Assembly (NCBI GenBank): GCA_023846275.1
Contig: CM043865.1
Span: 35,871,601 to 35,935,600, forward strand
Direction: 5' to 3'
Source of the DNA: Vanilla planifolia
Lineage: Eukaryota; Streptophyta; Magnoliopsida; Asparagales; Orchidaceae
Length of the DNA: 64,000 nucleotides
The notes beneath the pieces are model-generated. The model was not told where the DNA came from. It saw only the letters and a list, made by a program, of their open reading frames with translations, and did not search any database. Within the stretch, counting starts at the first letter, position 1. Each line of letters begins with the position of its first letter. The position numbers and the translations under genes were made by a program. Positions 36,370 through 49,370 of the stretch are shown here, one piece after another.

Positions 36370-36790
36370 GTGATGAATTGGAGCCACTTCAGGGTGAATT
36401 GGCACAATACTCGAGATTTTGGTTGAGAGGCTTAAATTCGAGCTGTTGCGGGTCTACGATGCTATTGAAAGTAGACCGTCATCATTTAGGATATATTGGT
36501 GATGCTGAAGTCAAGCATGTGGTCGGCATTAAGACAGTGTATTCTGATGCGGAGGTGGTGCGGCTAGACACGATGGCGGCTCGGCCAAATCCGATCGGTC
36601 ACATGTGTGGGTCAGCATGGGACGGTCGGGTTGGCACAGGTTGTTGTGGGTTGTCGCGGGTTTGGCTCGATTTAGTGCTGATATTATTTCAACTCGAGTT
36701 GTATTTAAATTTTTTTAATTTTCATGCACAGATTTTAAAAATAAATTCCAATTAATATGTTTTTCGATTGTATTAGCTCTTGATGAGTAT
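36370..36790. other. GC-richer patch, probably an LTR fragment
   Basis: The composition (CGGTCG, GTTGTCGCGGGTTTGGC) resembles LTR interior sequence such as 34500-34850 and 18100-18500 rather than genes. A 125-codon open frame exists, but its predicted peptide is unlike any protein I know and I do not treat it as a gene. Confidence 0.35.
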
Positions 36791-39768
36791 ATTGGTTACT
36801 TACTGGAGTGGATTTTCCATGTCCGGAGGAATTTAATTAAGCACAACCATGCTTGTGTCTTCAATTCACTTTTTATTGGTCAAACACAACTTGTCTTCAC
36901 TTCACTTTTTATTGGTCATAACACAACTTTATTATGTATGTACTTATGGATTTCTTGTATGTGAATTTATTTTATTAGTTTGGATTTAGAAAACATTATC
37001 ATATGAATCTTGTAGATTCTACTATAAAGGTTTGTTGTTGAAGGTTTTTATTGTATGTTCCATTGACAGAATCATATAATGTGCTGCATTTTATTTCGAT
37101 TGCATGTCATATCGTATGTGACCTTACCATGAGTCCTCAGGTCGACATAATGCTATATGGTTTACCAAACTAATGACACAAAATTCATATAATACCATGT
37201 AGTTGTTAATAGACAATGTTCTTTACCATCTTAATAAGGATTCATTGAGTTGGCTTTGATTTCTTGTTCTAGAATTTGATTTAAGTGGGTTATGTAATTT
37301 GAAGTTAACATGTCTTGTTTGAGGACACAATGTAGGTTGGCTTTAGACCACACTTATTGTGATTGTTATTTTCTATTTTTATTCTTCACTTGTTTTTTAT
37401 AAGTTATGAGAGAAAATTAAAATTGTCATAAGTGCTTTCTCATTCATGTATGAGAATAATTTCACATATTAGGTGCTTCAATAAATTGGGGTCTAGTCAT
37501 CTTAGTCTTCATCATCATTTAGTCATTGATCCTTAGTCTCGTATCTTTACTTCATAAATTTTGTTTAGTATTGAGCTATGAACAATCTAATAACAATGAT
37601 TTTTGTTTATTCTAAATTGTGATGTCTTTTTGCTCCTATTGTAGGGTTATTAATGATTTAATCTTGATTTGATCCACGCTTTGGACAACAATGATTTGAT
37701 TTGATCTTTATCTAAGGTTAGCCTATCTCATTGGTTATCTATTTGAGCTCAATCTAGGTTGAAGTTGGTTTGAGTTTTATTATTATTTTTTATTTTTAAT
37801 CAACTTTTTAGTCATAAATAAATATGTACATGTAATAATGCTTATTGTATCATCGAATTAATTTCTTTAAATAGGCCTTAATTCTTTAAATAGGCCTAAT
37901 TCATAATGGAACTTGAACATTTGATTCAAGTTGAGATGAGCTCATAAATGACTCTTTGATTTGTACTTGATTTAGACCAAATCAAATCAATTGTTTTTTT
38001 GTGCAAAGATAGGTAGACAATTTTAACATAAAGTCAAAACATTATAAATCTAAATAACGACAGAGATCACAAATGGTCAAATACAACTATCTAAAATGGA
38101 ACAAAAAAACAAGAATAAAAGCTAAAAATTCAAGTTCATAGAACCCATCAACATTAAATCAATATGAATATGTTTATGAAGGATATTAGCACTTAGGTTT
38201 AGTATTGATATTCAAATTTAAGCACTCTTAAATATTTTTTAAATGTTTATTGGGACTTTTTAATATTTGGAGAAATTTTTATAAGCATTTGATTCCATTG
38301 CATTGGTTCCAAATAACGCTAATAATCCTCTTACCATTGTCGAAATAATTTTCAATTCTAATCAAAGTACTTGTTATATGCTAAGCATATCTTATGCCCT
38401 AGATGATGTATCGTACATTGAAGTTGCACGTACTATATATCCAAGAGGCATACTATACAAAAAATCCTCTGGAATGAGCTTAGGTTGTGCTAATGTATTG
38501 TTTGTGAACTTTCATATATAATATATGGGATTTGCATATCAAATGTAAACGTTGTTGTATTGTATATTAAATATTTGTTTCAGTGATCATAAAATATACA
38601 TTTTAAGGATTCTTACACTTATAAGCACCTCTTGAAATTTATTGTGATTTAGATGTAAACAATTATGTTTACAAATGCAATATTAAGAGCTTTGAAGGAA
38701 TATTGTCTCTTAAGCATTGTGAAAGCAAGTTGCTACTCAATGCATTGAATTAGCAATATATTCCAAGGTTTTCTAAAGGCAAGTGTGTAATAAATCTAAT
38801 TAAGTTAACCTTAGTTATGCAAAATGCAATTTATTATGACTTATTTGTTAGGCATGAGAGGTTATTTCTTAGAAGAATAAAGAATTTTCAATATAAATTT
38901 TATAATCATGATCTTATTTTTTTAGGTTTATAATACTTTATAATTATTATCATAAGTTTACAATTAAAAATAAGAAAAAAGATTTCATAAATTATATCAG
39001 ATCAACTATTATATCAATCGTGAATATCCTGCAAAGATTGCTCAATAATTATGTCGAGTGACAATTAAACTTTTATTGAATATCTTACTAATTAGTTATT
39101 TGAGTCGTAAACCAATGCTTTAAGCAATTCATCGAGTAAACTTTAAGCAACGACATAAGGGTGAATTTATCTCGAGTTAGTTCTATCTTGACTTAGTAAT
39201 TGAATTGAATTATATTGATTCATTATCATATTAATCTAAGTTTTGAACAAAATTGATTTGATCAAATCTTGATTTAAACTAAATTTGATTAATTTATTAT
39301 TGAATTGAATTCAAATTGATAAAAAAATTGACTTACTTTTTGTATTAATTTTATATTTTTTTTCATCAAACTTTTATCATAATCGGTTAACACATATAAC
39401 ATATTAAATGTATTAACATATATTATATAATTTGATAAATTAAATATTTGATATGCATAAATATATTTTAATTAATAAATATATAAATATATTCACAAAT
39501 AATTTTGGTCTAATTCCAAACCATTTTGGTATTATTAATAAGGTTTTGTTTAATTATCTGTTATCAAAAATTATAAATTATTATTAATAAGTTATTATAT
39601 CAAACACTTACAGTTTTAAGTGTAGCATTCCAATTATTACTAATTATATGTTTTAATGAAAGTTTTTTGTTAAATATTTTAAATTTTAAATGTTTTATCC
39701 TACTAAATGTAGTTATATCATTATAATAAGTACATATAAAATAATCCACGCCATGTTAAGCTAAAATG
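36791..39768. other. AT-rich intergenic DNA with small duplications
   Basis: No gene recognised. Imperfect tandem duplications lie at about 36856-36926 (35-bp unit containing CACTTTTTATTGGTCA) and 37863-37897 (TTCTTTAAATAGGCCT twice). A frame open for about 79 codons at 38283-38521 (plus) is long for such AT-rich DNA but matches nothing I know. Confidence 0.45.
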
Positions 39769-39968
39769 GAGTATGTTCGCATCGCATGTATCTTCTGAGT
39801 TCGGGCTTGTTCGTTCACTCCAGATTATCGTCGTCTAGGGTTTGTGTTGAGCGTGATTTCCCCCGTCTCTGTTATACGTCGCTGTTCTCTTTCGAATCGA
39901 CTTCAATGCTACGAAGCTTTTGATTTTGCTCCGGGAATTTCTGAGATTTAGGTTTCTTTGAACGCTCA
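39769..39968 (+). promoter_or_regulatory. Proximal promoter and 5' leader of the bZIP gene
   Basis: Composition rises in GC from about 39770. CTAGGGTTT at 39835-39843 is a telo-box-like element often found near plant transcription starts. The leader then runs to the ATG at 39969 (CTCAATGG context). Confidence 0.5.
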
Positions 39969-40763
39969 ATGGATGATGCCGAGATAGATTTCTCGAATCC
40001 AGAGGTCTTCTCAGGGCCTAATGCAGCGGAGGAGCCGCCCAGCAGCTGTTCGATGGATAGTTTCTTTGACGAGATCCTCAAAGACACACCCCACCACTCG
40101 TGTACGCACACACACACCTGCAATCCGCCAGGCCCCGATCTGTCTCATACGCACACATGCTTCCATGTCCACACCAAGATCCTTTCGGCTCCGGCGGATG
40201 AGTCCGCCGAGTCTGCCGATAAGGCCTCGACCAAAAAGCGATCATGTGGCAACCGGGAGGCAGTCAGAAAGTATCGAGAGAAAAAGAAGGCCCGAGCAGC
40301 GTCGCTGGAAGATGAAGTTGTCCAATTGAGGCAAATCAACCAACAGTTGATGAAGAGGTTGCACAGCCAGGCTGCTTTGGAGGCCGAGGTTGCAAGGCTT
40401 CGCTGCTTGCTTGTTGATATTAGGGGCCGAATTGAGGGAGAGATTGGAGCTTTCCCATATATGAAGCCTTCGAAAGTTGGAGGAAACTCGATATCACACA
40501 TGGTTCAGCCAAACCTCATGAATGGTGCGCTTGTGCAGAATCGTTGTGACTTCAGCTGTAATGATCAGGTTTACTGCCTGCTTCCTGGAACACATGGAAA
40601 AAGTGGACCTGAAGATGGTTTGGCTAACCAGTCTCGTGGAGGTTGTGAGATTGGGAACGTTCATTGTATGGGGAGCTCAAGCACTGGTTCCAAGGAGGTT
40701 TTGGCATGTGGAAGAGGAAATGTAATTAATGCTGGCTGCTCAAGCAAGACAGGTAATTTATAA
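39969..40763 (+). CDS. bZIP19: Group F bZIP transcription factor, zinc-deficiency regulator (bZIP19/23 type)
   Basis: A 264-codon frame begins MDDAEIDFSNPEVFSGPN, as in Arabidopsis bZIP19 and bZIP23. Residues 45-68 hold the Cys/His zinc-sensor motif: C45THTHTC51, then H60THTCFHVH68. The basic region has N95-x7-R103, and the zipper has Leu at 113, 120, 127 and 148. The conserved CLLVDIRGRIEGEIGAFPY block follows (146-164). In Arabidopsis these nuclear factors bind ZDRE promoter elements of ZIP transporter genes when zinc is low; zinc binding to the Cys/His motif switches them off. The C-terminus is uncertain: the frame ends four codons past a donor-like ACAG|GTAATT (exon end 40752), and the RASRAV-like tail of Arabidopsis homologues was not found. 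An acceptor at 41061 would add a 16-residue tail ending at 41111. The gene converges on FREE1. Confidence 0.93.
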   Translation: MDDAEIDFSNPEVFSGPNAAEEPPSSCSMDSFFDEILKDTPHHSCTHTHTCNPPGPDLSHTHTCFHVHTKILSAPADESAESADKASTKKRSCGNREAVRKYREKKKARAASLEDEVVQLRQINQQLMKRLHSQAALEAEVARLRCLLVDIRGRIEGEIGAFPYMKPSKVGGNSISHMVQPNLMNGALVQNRCDFSCNDQVYCLLPGTHGKSGPEDGLANQSRGGCEIGNVHCMGSSSTGSKEVLACGRGNVINAGCSSKTGNL

Positions 40764-42454
40764 GGTAAAAGTTTACCTTTTTGACTAGTTATTGATCTTT
40801 TTGTTTCTTATGAATCATGGGTTTCCATAACTATCTTCGTTTGGAATTTGTTGTTGTGATATCGAATTGTTTAAAGTTGTTCATTGTTTGTGTATTAGGA
40901 AGTTGGATATGGGCTGTGTTTCTGATTTTGTCAATAGTATTCGGATCATTGTAAATTTAGCATGTTAGATTTCTCTTGAGTAATTGAAAATTCCAAGTAC
41001 TTCCTCATACCCATAATTTTTCTAGATATTTTTTTTCTAAGTATATAATAATGCTTTGCAGCTTGCAAAATCTTAAAATGCTTCAGAAAAAATTACAGTT
41101 TAGTTTCATGATCGTTGTCTTATTTGTTTCTTCAAAGCTTGTGTATTGAATTTAATCAAATTAGAAAGGGAAAAGAGTTTTAGTTGAAGTTTTTGATGGT
41201 TTTTTTGTTGCAATTCTTTGGAAGTTTTCTCCAGGAAAGATATGTAATGTGATAAATCATGTAGCTATTCTTGAAAGCTTGTTGCTTCAGTTTGTTTGGA
41301 TTGAAAATGCATGTTCAAAGCAGTCCTAGGGTTTGTTTGACAAGCCTTTTCAAAGAGTCTTTTTTAAAAAAATTCTATAAACTATTATAAGAAAAGCTTT
41401 TTCTTTATTCATATAAATCAATTTTTCAACAAAACTTATGCAAATTCTCCACATTAAACAAATCCCAAATTTTTTTCATATGGGATTGTGATCTCACTAT
41501 TATTTGGAGTCCTTTATGTGTTTCCATATCAAATATGAATTAGAACATTCCCACTGTAGAATAAATTAGTGAATTTTATTGAAGTCTAACGTTTGATCCT
41601 TCTTATGGTTCTTGTGTCTCATGTTATACGAACTCCCTTCTAAGTTAATTAGATCCCCTATGTTAACTCTCTCCCTTAACCTCTGCCTCCTCCCTAACTT
41701 CACCATCAACATCATCATCGCCATTGATACTTTCCTTGGATCTGGCATTGAATATCTCCAACCTTGGGCAAGCACAACACTACGACATTATCTCCTGAAC
41801 CATCCCTCATCGGTTGACCACCACCCATTCACAAATTCCTCGATTCCCTTCACTTCTCACTTCAATCATCCTTTTCCATTGCCATCGAAAAGTTTATTAA
41901 ATCTTGGTAGATGGATGGATTCAGCCTTGCCTAAAGGTTGCTTTTACAAACACTCCTAGACGAATCCGAATCCAAGTGTGCTTTCTTGGATCAATTTGTA
42001 ATAAATATTTACTACCTTTTGGACTAGTTATTGATAAAGCTTTTCCAAATGAAGCTTAAAGTTCTGTGTGAGCTCCAGTACTACTTGGTGTTGTTTTTTT
42101 TCTCTGCATTACTGCTGCTTCGATTGCAATGAAACCTTAGTTTGGCAGCAACGAAGTCATACTAATACATACTGATACTTGTCTAGATATAACATTGTAT
42201 GATTTTAGAACAGATAAAGAACTTGCCATTATTAAACATCATCAGATATAACTTTTAAATAACTTTGCATCCTGAGAACTACAAGTTGTTCACCATTAGA
42301 TAAAGAAGAATGTACAAGAAGATTTTCACTGAACAAATGAAAACAGAATCAAATCCAGTTTCTACATCCTATCAAATCATAGACATTGCAAGAGAAGAGG
42401 ATTTCTATGTGTATTATGGGAAGGAACTGAAATGAAATGTTAGGAGATGAGATC
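40764..42454. other. Convergent intergenic region between bZIP and FREE1
   Basis: Contains the 3' untranslated ends of both genes. A possible last bZIP exon lies at 41062-41111. An open frame at 41612-41959 reads like low-complexity sequence with no known domain, and I do not call it. Confidence 0.45.
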
Positions 42455-45400
42455 TTAATGAGCATTGACGAGGAATGGATGCCGGCAAACCCCGCATTCT
42501 ACTGTTTCTGATCCAGAACTAGGAACCTGCACCTGTGACAAATTGCATCAACCATGTGAGAACCAAACGATTGGATGCCAAACAGGAAGAAGAATGGATG
42601 GCCTACCTGCAAATGGACGGTGCATGTGGGACAAGCAACTTCCCTCATCTTCCTCCCAGATGAATCAGAGGATTTAGAACCTAAGAAATGAATGACACAA
42701 GTAGCATATCATTAAGGAGATCGAGTGTAAGAGATCAAAACACAAAGATTCATCTAAAGTTTACCTGATAATGACTTGCGATTTCTATCCATTTCTTCCT
42801 GTTAGAAGATTAAGAGGACATCAGAAAGGGAAACTTCGAATCGGAAACAAGCAATCAGAGAAAGATTATTAGGAATATACAACTAAGTGGCAAAGCAAAG
42901 CACATAGAGCTTGAAAATTGCATACAAAAATGACCATCAAAAGAAGCCTAAACAATTAGTGATGCATCAGATTAAGGAATAGTGTAAACTGCAAAATTAA
43001 CCTGCAGTTTTCTAGCAAGATCTTCATGGCTTTTCATGACTGCACATCGGCCAGTCTCCTTGGCATTGTTCAACCTTCGTGTGACTTCTGCCTGCAGATG
43101 AAGAAAAGTAGGAATCTATTGTGATGGCTAGCAAGGATTGAGATTGTAAATTTTACAGAAATGTAGGAGAGTTGCCTAAATAGAAATAAGAACTTGAAAA
43201 AATAATATAAATAACATAAAATATTTTTTTTCACTAAATAGAAATAAGAACTTTATTAATTATATGTTTGAATAACAAAATTAAAACTATACTATAAGCT
43301 TGAACTATAATTAAGTCAGTTATTTAATGACAACATAGAAGCACATGCTCTATTGAAAAAACTACAAATTGAAAAACCATGTTTTGCCAAAACTATAAAC
43401 TTTCGACCAAACCATCAAAACCGTCTGAGACCAAACCATGATATAAATACATGCATTTTGACATTTAGAAGTGCAAAAACAATTGGATTAAATCTTCCCC
43501 AAGTATATAATAAAGTCCTTAAGCTTCATGCATGCTAATGATAACAACCACCACATCTCCAACACAATAAAATTACTTGATTCAATCCATCCCAAGAAAG
43601 CCAATGAAGGGTACTAATTGTGAATTGGCATAGCAGAATAAGAACTAGGACAATTCCGATTTAAGCAGACCTAATACTTACTATTTCATTGATTTTATAA
43701 ATTACTTCTATACCAAATCGCAACAACTACAAGAGGGCATAGCAGAATAAGAACTAGGGCAATTCTGATTTAAGTAGAATAAGAACTAGGGCAATTCCGA
43801 TTTAAGCAGACCTAATACTCACTATTTCATTGATTTTATAAATTACTTGTATGCCAAATCGCAACAACCACAAGAGGGTATATAGGGCTAAGAATGGCCA
43901 ATGGAAGTCTATCAATTTTGTGTACATTCGAGTTTAAAACTTTGACATTATTGGTTGACATCAAAAGAATTGGGCAGATCATCAAATAGTCCCTACAAAA
44001 CTTACCCTTCATTGAAACATTAAATCGAACTCAAATATAATATTAATCAATTTTAGTCTATGTTAGTAAATGCATGTCAATGAAAAACTTTCATAAGTAA
44101 AATAAAACACCACAAACAAATTGAAGAATAGAAAGTTACCAAACATTTGTCACAAACACGGACTGGCAAAGCATTCTCATCTGCGGTGAGAGCAATTCTT
44201 CCTAGACTACACTTGTCACAAAAGATGTCGCCACAATTCCTACAATGATGCTGAAATAAAGCAGGATGAAAAAAAGAATTGAAGTCAGGGGATTACAATA
44301 TATAATTGCTCAATAAAGATTAACAAAATCAAAATCATACCCTACGATAAAAAGCTCCAAAAGCTACTCCACATGAAGTACATTGGGAAACTGCCTCATC
44401 TGGTACCTGAATCAGTTCTTCATTAGAATTTTGAATTTCAAGATCATATGAGTATATATACAAACATTATCCGTTTATACTTATATATACACATACAAAC
44501 ATACACACATAACAATATTGTATTAAAATGCATTATATTGCAATAATACTAATCAAGATTTCTAAAAAAATTAACAACAATGTATTTGCTAACATACTTA
44601 AGATAACAAATGCATAGTTAATAAAAAAAATAAAATGTTCAAGTGCAATTAAATACATTTATTATAGTTATTTACTTTGTTAAAGATTTGGCCATCAAGT
44701 TTGTTTTAAACAACCATTAGTCCTATATTTAACAAGTATTCATATTCAAAATAAGGAGTATAAATAATTCAACAATAGATCATCTTTTATAATCATCATA
44801 TTAAACTGTCTTATTAATCTAAAACTCATGACATAGTGTCATTCACATCATCTGATGTATAGGAAAAACACAAAATTCTCATTTCAAGGAAGCATTCAAG
44901 TAAAACAGATCTTATCATAATGGCCCTCATTGGACAAAGACTACATAATGCCAATTGTTATAGGGTTTTCAAATGTTGTGCATGGGATAAAGATAGACAT
45001 ATTCTTATTTAACTTGGACCTTCCTGACTATAAGAGGGGAAGCTAAACTCTTGTAAATGAGGGAAGATTAGGCTCCAAAGTTCTCAACATCTTGTTTGCT
45101 CCTACTCTCTTCTTCTCTCTCTATCAATAACCTACTTCATTTGTTATGAACTTGTTTCTTCCCAAATATTGTATTTGTAACAATTCAAAGAGACAGTGAA
45201 GTTTTGTAGGCATATCACCAATGTGATTTTTCTCAATTTAATAGATTTTTCACTATTAATTGTCTATCTTTTATTATCCAATCATACATAATTCGCCAAG
45301 CTGCCCGTCAGCATCGATACATCTAAATAAAGTTAAATACTATAATTGCTTCCCAACAAAACGAATAAAATATCCAATATCCAACTCCCTCTTAACATTA

Positions 45401-48400
45401 TATGCAAATGTATATGAAGTTACTCTAAAACCAGTTAACCAAGCAAAATCATGCCAGTAGAAGATGAATAATAGAAAGAAAATTAGGGGATGGATCAAAA
45501 AGGTATATTGTCAGATACTGTTTGATTTGTGTACCAAAACAGTCAAGAACACCCAAAAAAATTAATAATAATTTCTCTCTAAATGAGAACACCCAAAACC
45601 TTCCTTCAAGACTTGATGCAGGCAAAATAATCACATCATGATTGAAAGTTCTCTCTATATGTACGTATGCATGCAGTTTTATTTCCTAACACAACTAGTT
45701 GAAGAACATGCCAATCAAATGCGTTACGAAAGAAGACATGAAAGTAGGTTATTGCAGCCCATGCCATAGCAACAGAGTCAGCCCTATTTGCCTGCAATCA
45801 GATACCAAAACAGTGGCAATTTTTTAAAGAAACTCGAATATGTTCATTTCTCCTTTGGAAGAAAAGATAAAGCTCACAACAAACAAGCAAGCACACAAGA
45901 AAATTTAATATTAGAAAGCCAAATAATTGCATTACCCAATGTTCTTTCTCCTCATTGCCCAGTTTCATCAAGTTCATCCAGTCTGCAAGACCCTTTTTCT
46001 TTTCATTTGGCTGTTCAGACATCTTGCTGTCTTCAACACTGCCATTGCTTCGGCTAAAAATACTATCACCCATTTCCTTGAGCTGGCATTTGGAAACATG
46101 TTATAAGCATAGCATTACAGCAAATAGGAGTCCTTTTGTTAATCAAGAACTGATGTAAATACTACTGATACAAATGAAGATAAGAACGGAAAAAATGCAT
46201 TGCAAAATACAAGGCATTTAGAATAATAAGGTGGATGAGACTGATGCTATAAAGGGAATCAAATTCACCGAAATTCTAAAATAAAAAAATAATAATAATT
46301 CAGTGTTTAGGATATGATTTTGCTCACTATATTTGATAACTAGACATCATCAAAACCTAGAACTAATGATGCAAGCCAAAAAGGAAAGAACTTACAAGAA
46401 GATAAGTCACCCCCCTCAGGACCATAGCAATAAACATAGACATCATAAATCCTAATGATGCACAACACTAGAAACTCACACCAAATCCTGAATATTAGAA
46501 AAATAGTTCAATATTGCATCACTACAAATCAATATCTCATTATATGTTTTATGGTAGTTATTTAAAAAATTTAGGTTTCCCCAGCATTCAACTGCAACCC
46601 TTCGAGAATTAAGGCTACAATGCAACAATAGCATACAATTCACCACATATTTCATAAACCAACATCTAAAATCTCCATCTACAATTTCACAAAAATTCAT
46701 CCTATTCAATATGTGATGTTAAGTTCCAGTTTCCTCTTTGAAGTTGATAAAGAAATTCAGTTTTGGTGATTGAAGAAACCCAAAACTAAGCTTCAGTACT
46801 AGTTTACTTTCATCTACCATTTAGAAGAACCACATTCCCAAAATACATCACCATTGACTCCCAATAAGGTAAACATCAAAAGTAGTTATTGCATATATTA
46901 TTACTCCCAACTTCAAGCTCACATTTGATTACTAAAATTTTAGATTAAGAAAAAAGGTAGTCACCCATTTTTAGTGAAAAAAATGAAACTTAAGGAAGTT
47001 CATATGAACTAAAACAAATAAGTTCTTTAACACCTCACCTGCACAGATGCAGCAGTAACCGTATCAAGTATGGTACTGGTTGTGTAACTGTTAGATTTCA
47101 GTCTAATGCGCTTTGGTTCAACATCAACAGAGCTTTTTGACCAAATGCAGAATATAGATGAATCAATCACCTAAAAGTAAACAGGAAATAACATATTAAA
47201 AATGTAAAAGATACAATCCACATGTGAAGCCCAGCAATGGTTTCTCAATTAAATTATAACCTACAGAATAAACCTTACCTCCCATTTAGTTAAGGTTTCC
47301 AATGGGTAAACCCTCAATGTAATATTACTACTAGGATCCACCATGCGAATTCCATCTAATCCAATCTGTGGAAGAAGAATCACAATAAAATTCCAATTAA
47401 ATACAAAAACATCATATACTGCACACAACTCATCATTCTAAACCACGATGCTTATAAAAAGTGGAGCTAAGAACAAGAAAGCAATCAATTGAAAGACAAA
47501 CGTAAGAACACAGTTGTAATAAACATGGAAACAAATACAGTAGATACCATTCACAAGTAATAATTCTGCTTGTAAGTAAAAATCAACTAGCTAAGAATAT
47601 AAATATAATAGAAAAGGACAACATATGCTTTTGACCCTTTCATATCAACCTGGCATAGAACGTCCAATGTATTCAGGGTAGCTCCATCTGGCAAAAGCTT
47701 TACCCTAAACTTCTGCACTCCATTCTTCACATCCTGCTGAGTTTCTGCCTTGGGCACTGCCCTTACAATCTTTGCCGGACTCCCAGATTGGTCATTCCTG
47801 CTCAAAGGCAAGTTCCCTGACCTCCCATAGTCATCAAAACTTCCCCAAGGAGATGATGAGGAAGATCTGGGTATCACTCCACGGGCACCATAGGGCTCCA
47901 TTCTTCCACCATCATAAGCATAAACACCATCTCCAAACCCATCATCCGGTAAGCTTCTCTCTGGTCTCTTCTCGAAATAATCAAGATCATAACTAGTTCG
48001 ACTCTGTGCATATGGGCCGGCACCACTCATGCCATAGTTTCCAGAATTCTGGCTATAATACCCACCGGCATGATCAAATCTCTGAGCGCTACCATCATGA
48101 ATGGTTTCGGTGTAAGCGTAAATGGAAGAAAGGGTGGGGTTCAGGTTGTGGGAATGACCGGGATCAGGATTAGAATTTGGCGGGGCAGCATAATTCTGAT
48201 GAGAGTCATGGGCACAGTACGGGGCGTTGCTGGGCTGTTGAAGATGAATATACGAAGCAGAGGACGGAACAGAAAACTGCTCCGGCGGCAATGGCGACGA
48301 ACCGTAGGAAGTGTGAGAAGGGAATTGTGAGGACGTGGTTTGCGATTGCAATTGAGGCTGGGAATGCGACGGCGCCGCGGGTGACATGGAAGGGATCGGA

Positions 48401-48645
48401 TCCGGATTCCAATAATAAGGAGGATAAGGAGCAACGGAACCGGCTGTGACTGAAGGCAAGGAGAAGACTGTGAATTCAGAGGAAGAATACAGGGAAAACG
48501 GCGGGGCAGAGGCTTTTGAAGGGTTCATCGGATTGGGCGGAGCGAATTCGGTGGGAGTAGGAGATGGGTTAGGTATTGGATTGGAGTTGAGAAACTGGTG
48601 AGCGTGCTGGTAGTGCTGATTACTAAATTCGTTACCTTGCGGCAT
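42455..48645 (-). CDS. FREE1: FREE1/FYVE1, plant ESCRT FYVE-domain protein
   Basis: Ten coding exons on the minus strand join in phase: 48645-47650, 47365-47279, 47170-47039, 46082-45936, 44406-44341, 44250-44140, 43091-43002, 42798-42765, 42680-42607, 42532-42455. The 604-residue product is close to the 601 of Arabidopsis FREE1. Residues 1-300 are Pro/Ser/Tyr-rich. [16 protein letters not shown] and [10 protein letters not shown] motifs precede the FYVE domain (about 454-513): WxxD at 454-457, RRHHCR at 475-480, RVC at 507-509, and eight zinc ligands C463, C466, C479, C482, C487, C490, C509, C512. A coiled-coil-like stretch and a final CPTC/CGVC pair end in NAH. The Arabidopsis protein binds PI3P, ubiquitin and VPS23 and drives intraluminal vesicle formation, vacuolar sorting and autophagy. 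I see PAAP but no PTAP or PSAP motif in the N-terminus. Confidence 0.96.
43628..43876. repeat. Nested tandem duplication in a FREE1 intron
   Basis: Between exons 6 and 7 a roughly 108-bp unit starting GGCATAGCAGAATAAGAACT occurs twice (43628 and 43736). The second copy has a further internal duplication of about 32 bp around AGAATAAGAACTAGGGCAAT. Copies differ at few sites, so the event is fairly recent. Confidence 0.88.
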
Positions 48646-48690
48646 CTCGATCGCTTTCTCCTCTTCCTACAGAAGTGGAGGAGGAGATTT

Positions 48691-48699
48691 TTAGGGTTT
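48691..48699 (-). promoter_or_regulatory. Telo-box upstream of FREE1
   Basis: AAACCCTAA on the minus strand, 46-54 bases upstream of the FREE1 ATG. It is an exact match to the plant telo-box and lies in the leader or core promoter. Confidence 0.6.
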
Positions 48700-48788
48700 G
48701 TTCAAGTTGGAGGACGAATTCCCACCTCAACATGCGCTTTGATTGGTTGATCACGTTGCTCGGGTGGAACGTTTATGCCATAAGAAAG

Positions 48789-49285
48789 TCGATTTCTTAT
48801 ATAAATAACGAATCATAAAATATCTTAAAATGTATTTTATTTAAGATTTAAAATATTCCTTAACAAAAAAATTATGCATATTTGTTCGTTCATATATAAA
48901 TATATATATTAAAAATCTTAATTTTTAATGATATTTCTATTGCAATTATTTTAGTATTTGTTTTAAAATTTAACATGTCAAATCAAGTTAAAATAAAATA
49001 AAGTGATTTGAAATATAATAATCTCATCGTTTTCAAAAATAAAAATCTCAAAAGATGTTTGATAATGTTAAAATAAAATCGATTTCTTATATAAATAATA
49101 AATCATAAATATCTTAAAATACATTTTATTTAAGATTTAATTATATATATAATTAAAAATCTTAAGTTTTAATGAAATTTATACAGCATCTTATTTTAGT
49201 ATTTTAATAAAATTAAACATGCCAAATCAAGTTAAAATAAAATAAATTGATTTGACATATTATATTTTCATTGCATTAAAAAATG
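48789..49285. repeat. Diverged tandem duplication, period about 290 bp
   Basis: TCGATTTCTTATATAAATAA at 48789 recurs at 49079, followed in both copies by AATCATAAA.TATCTTAAAAT, TTTTATTTAAGATTTAA and CAAATCAAGTTAAAATAAAA in the same order. It lies just upstream of FREE1. Confidence 0.8.
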
Positions 49286-49370
49286 AAAAAAGATCAAAAG
49301 ATATTTAATAAATTTAAATAAATTTTATATTTAATTTGATTAATGTTTTCATCAAATTGATATTTCTTTC

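Noticed and set aside
36378..36755. 125-codon plus-strand frame as a gene
   Set aside because: LTR-like composition, no domain, no plausible peptide features.
41612..41959. 115-codon plus-strand frame between bZIP and FREE1
   Set aside because: Low-complexity Leu/Pro/His content, no domain, lies in the convergent 3' region.
48070..48449. Plus- and minus-strand frames overlapping FREE1 exon 1
   Set aside because: Shadows of the Pro/Ser-rich FREE1 N-terminus in other frames.
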